Of a DNA stretch of 64,000 bases, positions 41,668 through 50,371 are shown one piece after another. Under the pieces are notes generated by a model. The model was not told the DNA's origin and did not search any database. It saw only the letters and a list, made by a program, of their open reading frames with translations. This DNA comes from UBA3951 sp050952125. GTDB taxonomy: Bacteria > Bacillota > Sulfobacillia > Fermentithermobacillales > Fermentithermobacillaceae. The stretch spans positions 806,001 through 870,000 of the forward strand of contig JBMNKK010000003.1 in the NCBI GenBank assembly GCA_050952125.1. The letters run 5' to 3'. Positions within the stretch are counted from its first letter, which is position 1, and every line of letters starts with the position of its first letter. Position numbers and translations under genes: made by a program.

Positions 41668-43554
41668 CTAATCCCCCGAAGATGAATCTCCCGTCGCCGG
41701 CCTCAACTTCGGAGCGGCTCTTCTCGGCTCTTCAGTTTCCGGCGTTTCATCCACAATGGGCGCCCCGGTGAACTGCTTCTCGTACAGCGAGCGATAGAGG
41801 CCGTCCTTGTTGGCGATGAGTTCCTCGTGATTTCCTGACTCGATCAGGCGGCCGTGATCTATCACGTAGATCCTGTCGGCGTTTCTGATGGTGGATAACC
41901 TATGCGCTATGACGATAGACGTTCTACCCTTAAACAGCTTCTCCAGCGCCTGCTGGATAAGTAGTTCGGTATAGGCGTCCACCGATGAAGTGGCTTCGTC
42001 GAGGATCAATATCCGCGGGTCCGCCAAGAGCGCCCTGGCAAAAGCCAACAGCTGCCTCTGCCCGACAGAAAGCCTGGAGCCTCTCTCGCGCACCTCCGTG
42101 TCGTAGCCGTCCGGCTGCCTCATTATGAAGTCGTGAGCGCCGACAGTCTTGGCTGCTTCCTCCACTTCCTCGTCGGTGGCGGTCAAGCGGCCGTAACGGA
42201 TATTCTCGCGGATTGTGCCCGAGAAGAGGACCGTGTCTTGGAGCACAATCCCAAGATTCTGTCTCAGAGATTGGATGGTAACATCGCGGATGTCGTGCCC
42301 GTCAACCAAGACTGCGCCGCCCTGCACATCGTAGAAGCGGCACAGCAAGTTGATGATGGAGCTCTTTCCGGCACCCGTTGGCCCTACCAGCGCGATTGTC
42401 TCGTCAGGTTTGGCTTCTATGCTCACGTTGTGCAGTACGGGCAATGACGGATCGTAGCCGAACGTGATGTTATCGAACTTGACGTGGCCCACTATCTCTC
42501 CTAGTTCGATGGCTCCGGGCTTGTCTTGAACATTCGGCTCCGTATCCAAGACTTCAAAGACCCTCTCGGAAGAAACTGCGGCCTGCAAGACCCAGTTCCA
42601 AACCTCTACCATGTTCCTGATGGGCCAGAAGAACCTGTTGGTGTAGTTGACAAATACGGTCACTGTCCCGATGGTGACCGCGGCGTCTCCTAAGGACATT
42701 CTGATGCCGCCGTAGTAATAGACCAGCGCCACCCCTATAGTGCCTATGATGTCGATCAGAGGGAAGAACAGCGCGTGAAGTCTCGCACCTTCCATCTGGG
42801 CCTGGAAGTTCTCCTGGTTCGTATTGCTGAACCGGTCGGCATTGGTGTCTTCGCGGGAGAACGCCTGTGTAATCTTCATTCCCGAGATGGACTCCTGGAG
42901 GTTCGCCGTAATGTCAGCCAGCTTGCGCCTCTGCTTGTGGTACGCTCTGGTCATCCGCGACTGCAGGAAGTATATGGTGAAGAAAAGGAGCGGTATGGTG
43001 ATGAAGGTGACCATCGCCAAGGCGGCATTTAAGCGCACCATGATCACGACGATCCCGAAAATGGTGACTACGTCGGACAGAAGGTTCAGCGTGCCGCCGG
43101 CTAGGAGGTGATTGATCGCTTCCACGTCGTTGACGACTCTTGACATCACTCGGCCCGCTTGGAGCCTATCGTAGAAATCGAGCCCGAGGTCCTGCAGATG
43201 GAGGAACAACTTCTTGCGGATTGAGTACAGCATCTGCTGCCCGGTCCAAGACATAACGTACGTTTGTATATACCTTAGTACCGCCATCAAGACCTGGAGT
43301 CCCGCGTATAACCCAACTAACCGGTAGAGGCGGTCAAGAGTGCCGCTGCCGGTATCTATGAGGTCCACGACCTGGCCGATGATAACGGGCCCCTGAAGGC
43401 TCAGTATCCCTAAGGTAATGACAAGCGCCATGGCGAGGGAAAGCTGTCTTATGAAAGGCATCACGAATTCCTTGGTCCGGCCCAGATGCGCGAAATTGAC
43501 GTTTTTCAGGCTAAGGTCGTCAGCGTCAAGCCTTCCGTGGAAATGCATACCCAT
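41668..43554 (-). CDS. ABC exporter subunit, fused permease and ATPase
   Basis: A 628-aa half-transporter with six membrane helices (about 38-330) and a C-terminal ATPase. Walker A is GPTGAGKSS, Walker B ILILDEATSSVD, H-switch VIAHRLST. The signature reads LSVGQ in place of LSGGQ. Its ATG overlaps the TAA of the upstream subunit by one base, so the two are coupled and likely a heterodimer. The last 25 residues are charged and Pro-rich. The substrate is unknown. It is the third gene of an AbrB-ABC-ABC operon. Confidence 0.93.
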   Translation of the reverse strand: MGMHFHGRLDADDLSLKNVNFAHLGRTKEFVMPFIRQLSLAMALVITLGILSLQGPVIIGQVVDLIDTGSGTLDRLYRLVGLYAGLQVLMAVLRYIQTYVMSWTGQQMLYSIRKKLFLHLQDLGLDFYDRLQAGRVMSRVVNDVEAINHLLAGGTLNLLSDVVTIFGIVVIMVRLNAALAMVTFITIPLLFFTIYFLQSRMTRAYHKQRRKLADITANLQESISGMKITQAFSREDTNADRFSNTNQENFQAQMEGARLHALFFPLIDIIGTIGVALVYYYGGIRMSLGDAAVTIGTVTVFVNYTNRFFWPIRNMVEVWNWVLQAAVSSERVFEVLDTEPNVQDKPGAIELGEIVGHVKFDNITFGYDPSLPVLHNVSIEAKPDETIALVGPTGAGKSSIINLLCRFYDVQGGAVLVDGHDIRDVTIQSLRQNLGIVLQDTVLFSGTIRENIRYGRLTATDEEVEEAAKTVGAHDFIMRQPDGYDTEVRERGSRLSVGQRQLLAFARALLADPRILILDEATSSVDAYTELLIQQALEKLFKGRTSIVIAHRLSTIRNADRIYVIDHGRLIESGNHEELIANKDGLYRSLYEKQFTGAPIVDETPETEEPRRAAPKLRPATGDSSSGD

Positions 43555-45329
43555 TACTTGTCACCGCCTTCCGTCGACGCTACCTCTCGCTGGAACTCTT
43601 CCTTCTCCTGACTTCTGAACTGCAGATTGTATATGGCTGTATAGATGCCGCCTTTCTCAAGGAGAGTCCTGTGAGTGCCTTCTTCAGCAATACGCCCCTT
43701 GTCCAGGACGATTATCCTGTCGGCGTTTCTGACCGTCGAAAGCCTCTGCGCGATAATGAACGAGGTCCTGTTCTTGAGGAGCTCGGCGAACGCCCTCTGT
43801 ATCTGCATCTCGGTCTCCACGTCAACGCTGGACGTTGACTCGTCGAGAAGGAGGATGCGAGCGTCCATCAATAGAGCTCTGGCTATGGCTACCCGCTGCT
43901 TCTGGCCTCCCGACAGGCCGACCCCGCGCTCGCCGATTACGGTATCGTAGCCGTTAGGCAGGCTGTCGATGAAATCATCAATGTGCGCCGCCTTAGCCGC
44001 CCTGCGCACTTCTTCGTCAGAAGCTCCGGGTTTACCGTACGCGATATTGTCTCTAAGAGAGGCCGAGAACAGGAACGTTTCCTGGGTGACGACACCTATC
44101 TGGCGCCTCAGGCTCTCGAGTGTGACATCCCTCACGTCAACGCCGTCGATCAACACCCGCCCTTTGCTCACATCATAGAACCTGGGAATCAGGTTGATAA
44201 GCGACGACTTCCCCGAACCCGTCCCTCCGAGCACCGCTATTGTCTCGCCCGGTTTGACGCTCAGGTTGATGTCCTCGACAACCATGCGCTCGCCGTCATA
44301 GGCAAAGCTGACATTCTCGAACGTGACGGCGCCCTTGATGCGTGGAAGGGGCTTGGCACCGGGTGAGTCGGACACGTCTGCCTTGGTATCCAGGATCTCG
44401 AATATCCTGTCTCCTGCAGCGATAGTCCTCTGAGCTCCGCTCACCCACATCCCGAGCATCCTCACCTGCCGCAGTGTCTCCAACATCAAAGCATTGAAGG
44501 CCACAAGTGTACCGACGCTGAGCGTGCCCCGGAAGACTTCCCTTCCTCCCCAGAAGAGAATGAGTGCCAGGCAGGACTCGATGAGGAGCATCATCATAGC
44601 CTCATTGCCCGCTGACGCCCTAACCGTCTCCACGTTCCTGTTCAGCAACGCCATGTTGTCACGCTCGAACTTCTCGGTCTCATGGCTCTTCCTGGCGAAC
44701 GCTTTGACCACTCTCTGCCCTGTTATGTTCTCTTGCAGTGTGGATGTCATGACCGCGAGCATCTGTTGAACGGCCCAGAATCGCGGCCTAATGATCGTGG
44801 CGTAGATTTTCACCCTCCAGACCAATACGGGCACGGGGATCATAGCCACCAGGGTGAGCTTCCAGTCGAGAGAAAGCATAAGCACAAGCGCGGAAGTGAA
44901 TCTTATGGACGCTCCAACAATCTGCACCATTGAGTGTGCTAAAAAACGCCTTGTCTGCTCAACGTCTGCAGTGACGCGTGACATGAGCTGTCCCGTTTGG
45001 GCTTGATCGTAAAAACTGAATGAGAGTTGCTGAAGGTGCTCGTAAAGTTTGTTCCGAACGTCGTAGATTATCTTCTGGCCTGCCCACGACATTCCGTATC
45101 GCTGAAGGTATCCGAGAACCGCTCCCACCAGTGCGGCCCCCGCTATGGCCAGCACTCCCCATAGGAGATAGCTCCATGACTTGTTACCGTAGATCTCATC
45201 CACAATCCACTTGGTGATGAGCGGCTGCACAAGCTGTGTGCCGGTAATGGCGAGCATCAAAGCCAGTGTAGCGAGATACACCTTCCAATAGGGCACCGCA
45301 AATCCTAGGAGCCTTCTTAGAGTGCGCAA
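43554..45329 (-). CDS. ABC exporter subunit, fused permease and ATPase
   Basis: From TTG 45329 the protein has 591 aa and starts MRTLRRLLGFAVPYWKVYLA. That TTG lies nine bases after GGAGGAGG and 20 bp past the stop of the AbrB-like gene, whereas the longer frame (45398) would overlap that gene. The ATPase has Walker A GGTGSGKSS, canonical LSGGQ and Walker B ILLLDEST, but its H-switch reads FIIAQRLST with Gln for His. Together with the LSVGQ of its partner, this makes one ATP site probably inactive, as in heterodimeric exporters. Confidence 0.92.
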   Translation of the reverse strand: MRTLRRLLGFAVPYWKVYLATLALMLAITGTQLVQPLITKWIVDEIYGNKSWSYLLWGVLAIAGAALVGAVLGYLQRYGMSWAGQKIIYDVRNKLYEHLQQLSFSFYDQAQTGQLMSRVTADVEQTRRFLAHSMVQIVGASIRFTSALVLMLSLDWKLTLVAMIPVPVLVWRVKIYATIIRPRFWAVQQMLAVMTSTLQENITGQRVVKAFARKSHETEKFERDNMALLNRNVETVRASAGNEAMMMLLIESCLALILFWGGREVFRGTLSVGTLVAFNALMLETLRQVRMLGMWVSGAQRTIAAGDRIFEILDTKADVSDSPGAKPLPRIKGAVTFENVSFAYDGERMVVEDINLSVKPGETIAVLGGTGSGKSSLINLIPRFYDVSKGRVLIDGVDVRDVTLESLRRQIGVVTQETFLFSASLRDNIAYGKPGASDEEVRRAAKAAHIDDFIDSLPNGYDTVIGERGVGLSGGQKQRVAIARALLMDARILLLDESTSSVDVETEMQIQRAFAELLKNRTSFIIAQRLSTVRNADRIIVLDKGRIAEEGTHRTLLEKGGIYTAIYNLQFRSQEKEEFQREVASTEGGDK

Positions 45330-45348
45330 GACAACGACCCTCCTCCGA

Positions 45349-45603
45349 CTACTCGGTTCCCTCTTCAGACTTGCTCGAGGCTTGCACAATCTTCCCAAGC
45401 TGGTCGATAGTGTCAGACAACATGCGAGTCACGAGCTCTGCCTTGATGAGAATGAGCCCGGCCCCGTGGCGGCTGGCGAAGACCATAACCTTGTCGCCTA
45501 TCTCAAGCCCGTACTCTTTTCTGGCATTGGCAGGGATGACTATCTGTCCTCGCTCGCCGATCGTGCCCGACCCAAGAAATCGGTTGTGCAGGATGTGACT
45601 CAC
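45349..45603 (-). CDS. AbrB/SpoVT-type transcription regulator
   Basis: An 84-aa protein with a swapped-hairpin DNA-binding domain (GTIGERGQIVIPANARKEYG, GDKVMVFASRHGAGLIL) and a C-terminal helix that may dimerise. No toxin gene is beside it. Instead it precedes two ABC subunits, so it probably regulates the exporter and itself. A perfect inverted repeat (AAGTATGA-N4-TCATACTT) lies 28 bp before its start and is the natural operator candidate. The GTG start follows GGGAGG. Confidence 0.85.
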   Translation of the reverse strand: MSHILHNRFLGSGTIGERGQIVIPANARKEYGLEIGDKVMVFASRHGAGLILIKAELVTRMLSDTIDQLGKIVQASSKSEEGTE

Positions 45604-45630
45604 CGGTAAGCCTCCCTTCTATAGGTCGAT

Positions 45631-45650
45631 AAGTATGATCTTTCATACTT
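45631..45650. promoter_or_regulatory. Operator candidate of the AbrB-ABC operon
   Basis: AAGTATGA (45631-45638) and TCATACTT (45643-45650) are perfect inverted copies around TCTT. The site is 28 bp upstream of the AbrB-like start, where a promoter is expected. AbrB-type proteins bind AT-rich, loosely palindromic DNA, which fits. Confidence 0.5.
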
Positions 45651-45776
45651 TGCAGCATACTACAAATCCTTTCGGCTCACAAGTATATCGCAACACGAAG
45701 TAAATGACATCACCCACAAATCCCGGGGCCTTTCGATTCTATAGGTGGCGGACAAAACGAAGAGGAGGGGACTAAG

Positions 45777-45890
45777 CTGCGGAGCACCCGGAAACTCAAT
45801 CTAGACAAAGCAGTTGTCAACGCCGGCCGGAGCGAGAACCCCAGGCGAAGAGGTATTAGCATCGGAAGTGACGAAGATCGATGCCGGTGA
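45777..45890 (+). CDS. Possible 37-aa leader peptide of sigI with CTG start
   Basis: AGAGGAGGGG (45761-45770) is a very strong ribosome binding site, yet no ATG, GTG or TTG follows at usable distance. A CTG at 45777, six bases after it, opens 37 codons (basic, RSTRKLNLDKAVVN, then an Arg-rich end) whose TGA overlaps the sigI start (ATGCCGGTGA). Either CTG starts a short peptide that couples translation into sigI, or the site is a relic. I can name no homologue. Confidence 0.3.
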   Translation: MRSTRKLNLDKAVVNAGRSENPRRRGISIGSDEDRCR

Positions 45891-46639
45891 GCGATGCATT
45901 GATTTTCTCATTTCTGACAACAACTGCCAGCCCAGCTGTGGAATCTAGAGTTGCACGGGCGCGAGACGGGGACTCCCGGGCACGGGAGGACCTGATTCGC
46001 GACTATACTCCATTCATCCTCAAAACCGCCTCATCTGCCGCCAGGAGGTATTTGACCGTCGGCAGGGATGATGAAGTTAGCATAGCACTCTTAGCGTTCG
46101 ACGAAGCGATTAATGCCTACTCGAGCGCGAGGCCGGGCTTTCTTGCGTTTGCCGCGACAGTCATCCGGAGAAGGCTGATAGACTATTACCGTAAGGAGAA
46201 CCGTCGAGATGAAGTTCCGTTTTCAGCGGTCTCATCGGACGAGGATTCGGAAGACTGGCCCTTGGATATTGAGGTGTCCAGGACGTATGACCTGGACGGC
46301 TGGTCCAAAGTTCTTGAGCGAAGAGACGACATCGAGCGCTGGCAGGAGACTTTGCGCGAGTTTAGGCTGAGCCTTCGGGACGTGGTAAGAGCAACGCCTA
46401 AGCACGCGGACGCGAGAGAACGCGCCATCGGTATAGGCGCGGTACTCGCCAAAGACGAAACCCTTAGGGACCAGTTTTTGAGGCACAAGAAGATCCCTGT
46501 GAACGATCTCTTGACGTGTCTTCCGGCGGAGCTTGCAGTATCAAAGAAGACAATTGAACGGCAGAAAGCCTACATAACGGCGATCGCCGTAGTGATAGCC
46601 CGAAACTTGGGCAGCCTTCGGGAATTTCTTGGATTATAG
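45881..46639 (+). CDS. sigI: RNA polymerase sigma factor SigI
   Basis: A 252-aa sigma-70-family factor of the SigI group. Region 2 reads RARDGDSRAREDLIRDYTPFILKTAS and DEVSIALLAFDEAINAYSSARPGFLAFAATVIRRRLIDYYRKE. The C-terminal SigI-specific domain ends with AVSKKTIERQKAYITAIAVV (helix-turn-helix). The next gene is the cognate anti-sigma factor RsgI. SigI factors respond to heat or, in clostridia, to extracellular polysaccharides sensed by RsgI. The target promoters are not identifiable here. Confidence 0.93.
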   Translation: MPVSDALIFSFLTTTASPAVESRVARARDGDSRAREDLIRDYTPFILKTASSAARRYLTVGRDDEVSIALLAFDEAINAYSSARPGFLAFAATVIRRRLIDYYRKENRRDEVPFSAVSSDEDSEDWPLDIEVSRTYDLDGWSKVLERRDDIERWQETLREFRLSLRDVVRATPKHADARERAIGIGAVLAKDETLRDQFLRHKKIPVNDLLTCLPAELAVSKKTIERQKAYITAIAVVIARNLGSLREFLGL

Positions 46640-46661
46640 AGCGAGCGGCAGGTGGAAATCG

Positions 46662-48134
46662 ATGGATGAGCGACGTGGCCTCGTACTCGAACGTTTGGGC
46701 AACCGGGTTACAGCGGTCACAAAGAGCGGCGAGTTCGTGACTTGGAGGGACCGCCGCGACCTCATGCCGGGTGAAGAGGTGGTTATCCCTTCCCCCAGAT
46801 TCCAGGGTTTTTTCTGGCGTAGGCTGATCCCGGCTACTGCTCTCGCAGCCGTTCTCGTTTTCATGTCCTTCTTTGGGTACAGACACTACCTGTACGCGCG
46901 GCCGGTCATGGCGTACGTAACTTTTGACTGCGCCGGAGAGTATGCGGGAAGCATCGAACTGGAAGTCAACGACCGCGGCCTCGTTAAGTCTGCTTCGGCG
47001 CTAAACGAAGCGGGCTCGCAAGCCCTTTCTAAGGTTCAATGCGAGATGAAGCCGGTTGGGCAAGTCTTGGCTTCTCTTAGGGAATCCGTACCCGAAAAAG
47101 AGGAAGTAGTCGTGGCTTTCATCCCCGCGGTGCAAACTGCTAAAGAGTCCGACAAGATCGAAACCGGTACGGGATCGGATAAGGAACCTGGCGAGAAGGG
47201 GAACAACAAAAAACCTAAGGATCATAAGGAAGAAAAGACTCAAAAGAAAGTAGCCGAACTCGAAAAGCAGGTATTGAACGCGATAGAACGGGCAACCAAG
47301 CTCATACTGGACTCCGAGACGCGCAAAGAGGCACAGGAACTCGGCATCTCCGCAGGAAGAGCGGCATCCTGGGCGCTTTGGAGGGCGGGAAAAGAGTCTC
47401 GCCCGGAGACTCAGAAACCAGGCCCATTCTCCGGTTCGGGCACGGTTGAGGTTCTCGAACCTGCCGGTCCGGTTGGTGACCCTGATACTCAGAAGGACCC
47501 CGAGCCTGGGAAGCCCGAAAAACCCGGGTCATCGGGACGTGCTCCCGGAAAGAGCGACGCACCGGGACAGCAAAAAAAGGAAGACCGGGACGCCTGGCTG
47601 GAAAAGGTTAGGGGCAGCCTTCCCCGCCTCGATCTTGACTCGCTGGGTGAATTCGACAGCTCCGACTCGAAGGATTTCGGTAATCGAGTTTTGGACGTCA
47701 CCAAGGACTGGCTGAAGTCGCTCAAGGACAAAAGCGAGGAGTACACACCGTCCAACAAAGAGTCAAAGGACGCGCCTTCCGGCCGGAAGGAATCGCCGGC
47801 AGGTGAGAACGGCAAGGGCCAGGGCGAGAAGGACAAAGGTGAGAAGCCCGGCAAAGGCAACTCCAAACCCGAAGACGATCGCGAGCCGGACGGAAAAGAT
47901 CGCTCAAATCCCGGCAAGAGCAATGATAAGCCGGGTAAGGATAACACCAAGCCCGGCAAAGACAATTCAAGACCCGAAAAAAGCGATTCGAAGCCTGGTA
48001 AGGACGACTCCGGGGCGGTAAAAACCGGTTCATGGGGCTCGTCACAATCTGGCGTACGGGAACCGGAGAAGGGATCGTCTCTTACTGAACGCCTCAAGTG
48101 GACATCTGAGTTCTGGAAGCAGCTTTGGAAGTAG
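46662..48134 (+). CDS. rsgI: Anti-sigma factor RsgI-like
   Basis: From ATG 46662 the protein has 490 aa. Residues 1-50 form the RsgI N-terminal domain that binds SigI (RGLVLERLGNRVTAVTKSGE, MPGEEVVIPSP). One membrane helix follows (about 58-76, LIPATALAAVLVFMSFFGY), then a periplasmic RsgI core (VMAYVTFDCAGEYAGSIELE). After about residue 165 the tail is low-complexity, rich in Lys, Gly, Asp, Pro and Glu, and ends in PGKDN-like repeats. No carbohydrate-binding module or enzyme domain is visible, unlike clostridial polysaccharide sensors. The tail may reach into the wall. Confidence 0.88.
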   Translation: MDERRGLVLERLGNRVTAVTKSGEFVTWRDRRDLMPGEEVVIPSPRFQGFFWRRLIPATALAAVLVFMSFFGYRHYLYARPVMAYVTFDCAGEYAGSIELEVNDRGLVKSASALNEAGSQALSKVQCEMKPVGQVLASLRESVPEKEEVVVAFIPAVQTAKESDKIETGTGSDKEPGEKGNNKKPKDHKEEKTQKKVAELEKQVLNAIERATKLILDSETRKEAQELGISAGRAASWALWRAGKESRPETQKPGPFSGSGTVEVLEPAGPVGDPDTQKDPEPGKPEKPGSSGRAPGKSDAPGQQKKEDRDAWLEKVRGSLPRLDLDSLGEFDSSDSKDFGNRVLDVTKDWLKSLKDKSEEYTPSNKESKDAPSGRKESPAGENGKGQGEKDKGEKPGKGNSKPEDDREPDGKDRSNPGKSNDKPGKDNTKPGKDNSRPEKSDSKPGKDDSGAVKTGSWGSSQSGVREPEKGSSLTERLKWTSEFWKQLWK

Positions 48135-48239
48135 CCGCGTTCACGATAGCAGCCGGTTGCCCGGATTCATAGCCTTGGATGATTGCCTTGTGTCTCCGCC
48201 ACAACGTAGAATCAATCTAAGAGAGTGGCGGGAGGCATA

Positions 48240-50312
48240 TTGAAAGATTTGTCCATACAAGTATTCTCCATTGAGGCTGACCCTCGCGAGACTATTAGGG
48301 CTGCTTTTTCTTCCGGGGGAGTCCTGGGCGCGGCCGTTCCGGGTTTCGAGGAACGGGGCGAGCAGGTCCAAATGGCTCTGTCTGTGTGGGACGCCCTTGA
48401 AGGCGGGTCTCACCTCCTTGTTGAAGCCGGCACCGGAATAGGTAAATCTCTGGCTTACCTCTTCCCTACCTTGCTGTGGTGCAGCCGGACTGCCAACCGC
48501 GCCATCATATCCACCCATACGGTCAATTTGCAGCAACAGCTGGCCAACAAGGACATTCCCCTGGTAGCCTCCGTGTTTTCCGGAGCCGGCTTTGACGCCA
48601 AACACGCGCTATTCAAGGGCCGTAGCCATTACCTCTGCCTCAGGCGCTGGCGCCAAGCATACGCAGACGTGGCACAGAAAACCTCGCTGTTCAAAGCCAA
48701 CGCAGATGAGAAAGCCATACAGGATTTGTTTGAACTGACCGCGCAAGGAAATTGGGACGGTGACCGCGAGACTCTCCCGTTCCCTATATCCGACATGGCG
48801 TGGTCCGATGTCTGCTCTGAAGGTGACAGGTGCATGTCATCCAAGTGTCCTCATCGAGACCACTGCTACTATCAGAAGCACAAGAGAAAACTCGATGAGT
48901 GCCACATCATTGTAGTCAACCACGCTCTCTTCATGGCGCACCTGGCGATATCACATGAGAGCGGTGGACAGGCAGGTCTGCTCCCCGGCTTTGAAGCGGC
49001 GATTTTCGACGAAGCCCACCACCTGGAGGATGTCGCGCGCGACAGCATGGGCAAGGAAGTGAGCCCAGGCCGCCTAAAGAGACTGGCAGACGACACGGTC
49101 AGGATGGCTGCTTCGGGAGCTATCGGTAAGAGTATTACCAGAGACGGAGTGAAGCGCCTTAGAGAAGCTCTCGACAACAGGATCGCGGTTGTTCAAAGTG
49201 TCCTTCACAACCTTGATCCCGCCCGGTTATCTCGCAAAGAAAAGGCGAGATTACGCGATCCGGATTCTGTTGATGCGGACGTGATAAAATCGCTGCGTGA
49301 GTTCGGGAAAGAGATTCAGTACTGGGAGGACTTCGACCTGTCCGACGAAGAACGGTTCGAGGTAGCCGCCTTAAGGCGGCGGTTTACGGCGCTCGCCGAT
49401 GACCTTCAGGATATCTCCAACCTCGAGGGAGACGGCGATTCCTACGTGTACTGGGCGGAATCCCAGGGAAGTCTCAGGAGAGGCAGTCATGTTGTCCTCA
49501 AGAAGGCGCCCCTGGAGGTAGGGCCATACTTACAGAAAGCACTGTGGTCATCACTTCCTTCGGCCGTGCTCACGTCGGCTACCTTGGCCACAGGTTCGAC
49601 GTTTGAGTATCAGAAACGCATGCTTTCACTGGAAGAAGCAACCGAGTTGGTGCTCGGCTCTCCTTTCGACTATAGGTCGCAAGCATGCTTGTGCATCCCG
49701 AAAGACTGCAGAGGCCAGGATGTCAACAGCCTGCCGTTCAACGACTATATAGCAGAGAAAGTGCTGGAGATTGTAGATATGGTGGGCGGCCGTACCTTCG
49801 TTTTGTTCACGAACCGGAAATCCATGGAACGCGTCGCGGCAGAGATTCGCTCCCGCGTGGAAGAGAAGGGATACCCATTTCTAAAGCAGGGCGATCTTCC
49901 ACGTGAGGCCCTCCTGCGTGAGTTCAAGGAAGAGGGCAACGCCGTGCTCATGGGGCTCGACTCTTTTTGGGAAGGCGTTGACGTTCCGGGAGACGCGCTC
50001 TCTTGCGTGGTAATCACCAAACTGCCGTTTCCCGTGCCTGACGACCCAGTGATGGAGGCGCGCGAACAAGTCTGGCGGTCGCAAGGCCTGGTGCCCTTCA
50101 CCCATTACTCCCTTCCGGTAGCCACCCTAAAGCTCAAGCAAGGGTTCGGCCGGCTCATCCGCACAAAGACTGACCGGGGAGCCGTTGTGCTGCTCGACCC
50201 TCGAATCGCGATGAAGGCGTACGGCCGGACAATACTGAAGAGCCTCCCCCCTGCCAGACTCACATTCGACCTAGAAGATGTAGCGACGGCTGTGACACCT
50301 GGCGGAAGGTAA
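48240..50312 (+). CDS. dinG: DinG-family ATP-dependent DNA helicase
   Basis: A 690-aa XPD/DinG-like superfamily 2 helicase without an exonuclease domain. Motifs: Walker A EAGTGIGKSLAY, Ia STHTVNLQQQL, iron-sulphur cysteines in VCSEGDRCMSSKCPHRDHC, DEAH box IFDEAHHLED, then LTSATLA (motif III), FVLFTNRKSM, GLDSFWEGVDVPG and KQGFGRLIR (motif VI). It unwinds DNA 5' to 3' and clears R-loops or damage. The start is uncertain: TTG 48240 follows GGGAGG closely, and GTG 48225 is also possible. It converges with the aminotransferase operon. Confidence 0.9.
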   Translation: MKDLSIQVFSIEADPRETIRAAFSSGGVLGAAVPGFEERGEQVQMALSVWDALEGGSHLLVEAGTGIGKSLAYLFPTLLWCSRTANRAIISTHTVNLQQQLANKDIPLVASVFSGAGFDAKHALFKGRSHYLCLRRWRQAYADVAQKTSLFKANADEKAIQDLFELTAQGNWDGDRETLPFPISDMAWSDVCSEGDRCMSSKCPHRDHCYYQKHKRKLDECHIIVVNHALFMAHLAISHESGGQAGLLPGFEAAIFDEAHHLEDVARDSMGKEVSPGRLKRLADDTVRMAASGAIGKSITRDGVKRLREALDNRIAVVQSVLHNLDPARLSRKEKARLRDPDSVDADVIKSLREFGKEIQYWEDFDLSDEERFEVAALRRRFTALADDLQDISNLEGDGDSYVYWAESQGSLRRGSHVVLKKAPLEVGPYLQKALWSSLPSAVLTSATLATGSTFEYQKRMLSLEEATELVLGSPFDYRSQACLCIPKDCRGQDVNSLPFNDYIAEKVLEIVDMVGGRTFVLFTNRKSMERVAAEIRSRVEEKGYPFLKQGDLPREALLREFKEEGNAVLMGLDSFWEGVDVPGDALSCVVITKLPFPVPDDPVMEAREQVWRSQGLVPFTHYSLPVATLKLKQGFGRLIRTKTDRGAVVLLDPRIAMKAYGRTILKSLPPARLTFDLEDVATAVTPGGR

Positions 50313-50371
50313 GAAACACCCGGCTGAGCGCGCCTAAGCCGGCAGCGCCCGCCGGGCACCTTCACTCAGTT

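Noticed and set aside
47489..48097. 202-codon minus-strand frame rich in Ser, Leu and Pro opposite rsgI
   Set aside because: It is the antisense of the repetitive Lys/Gly/Asp tail of RsgI, lacks a ribosome binding site and matches no fold.
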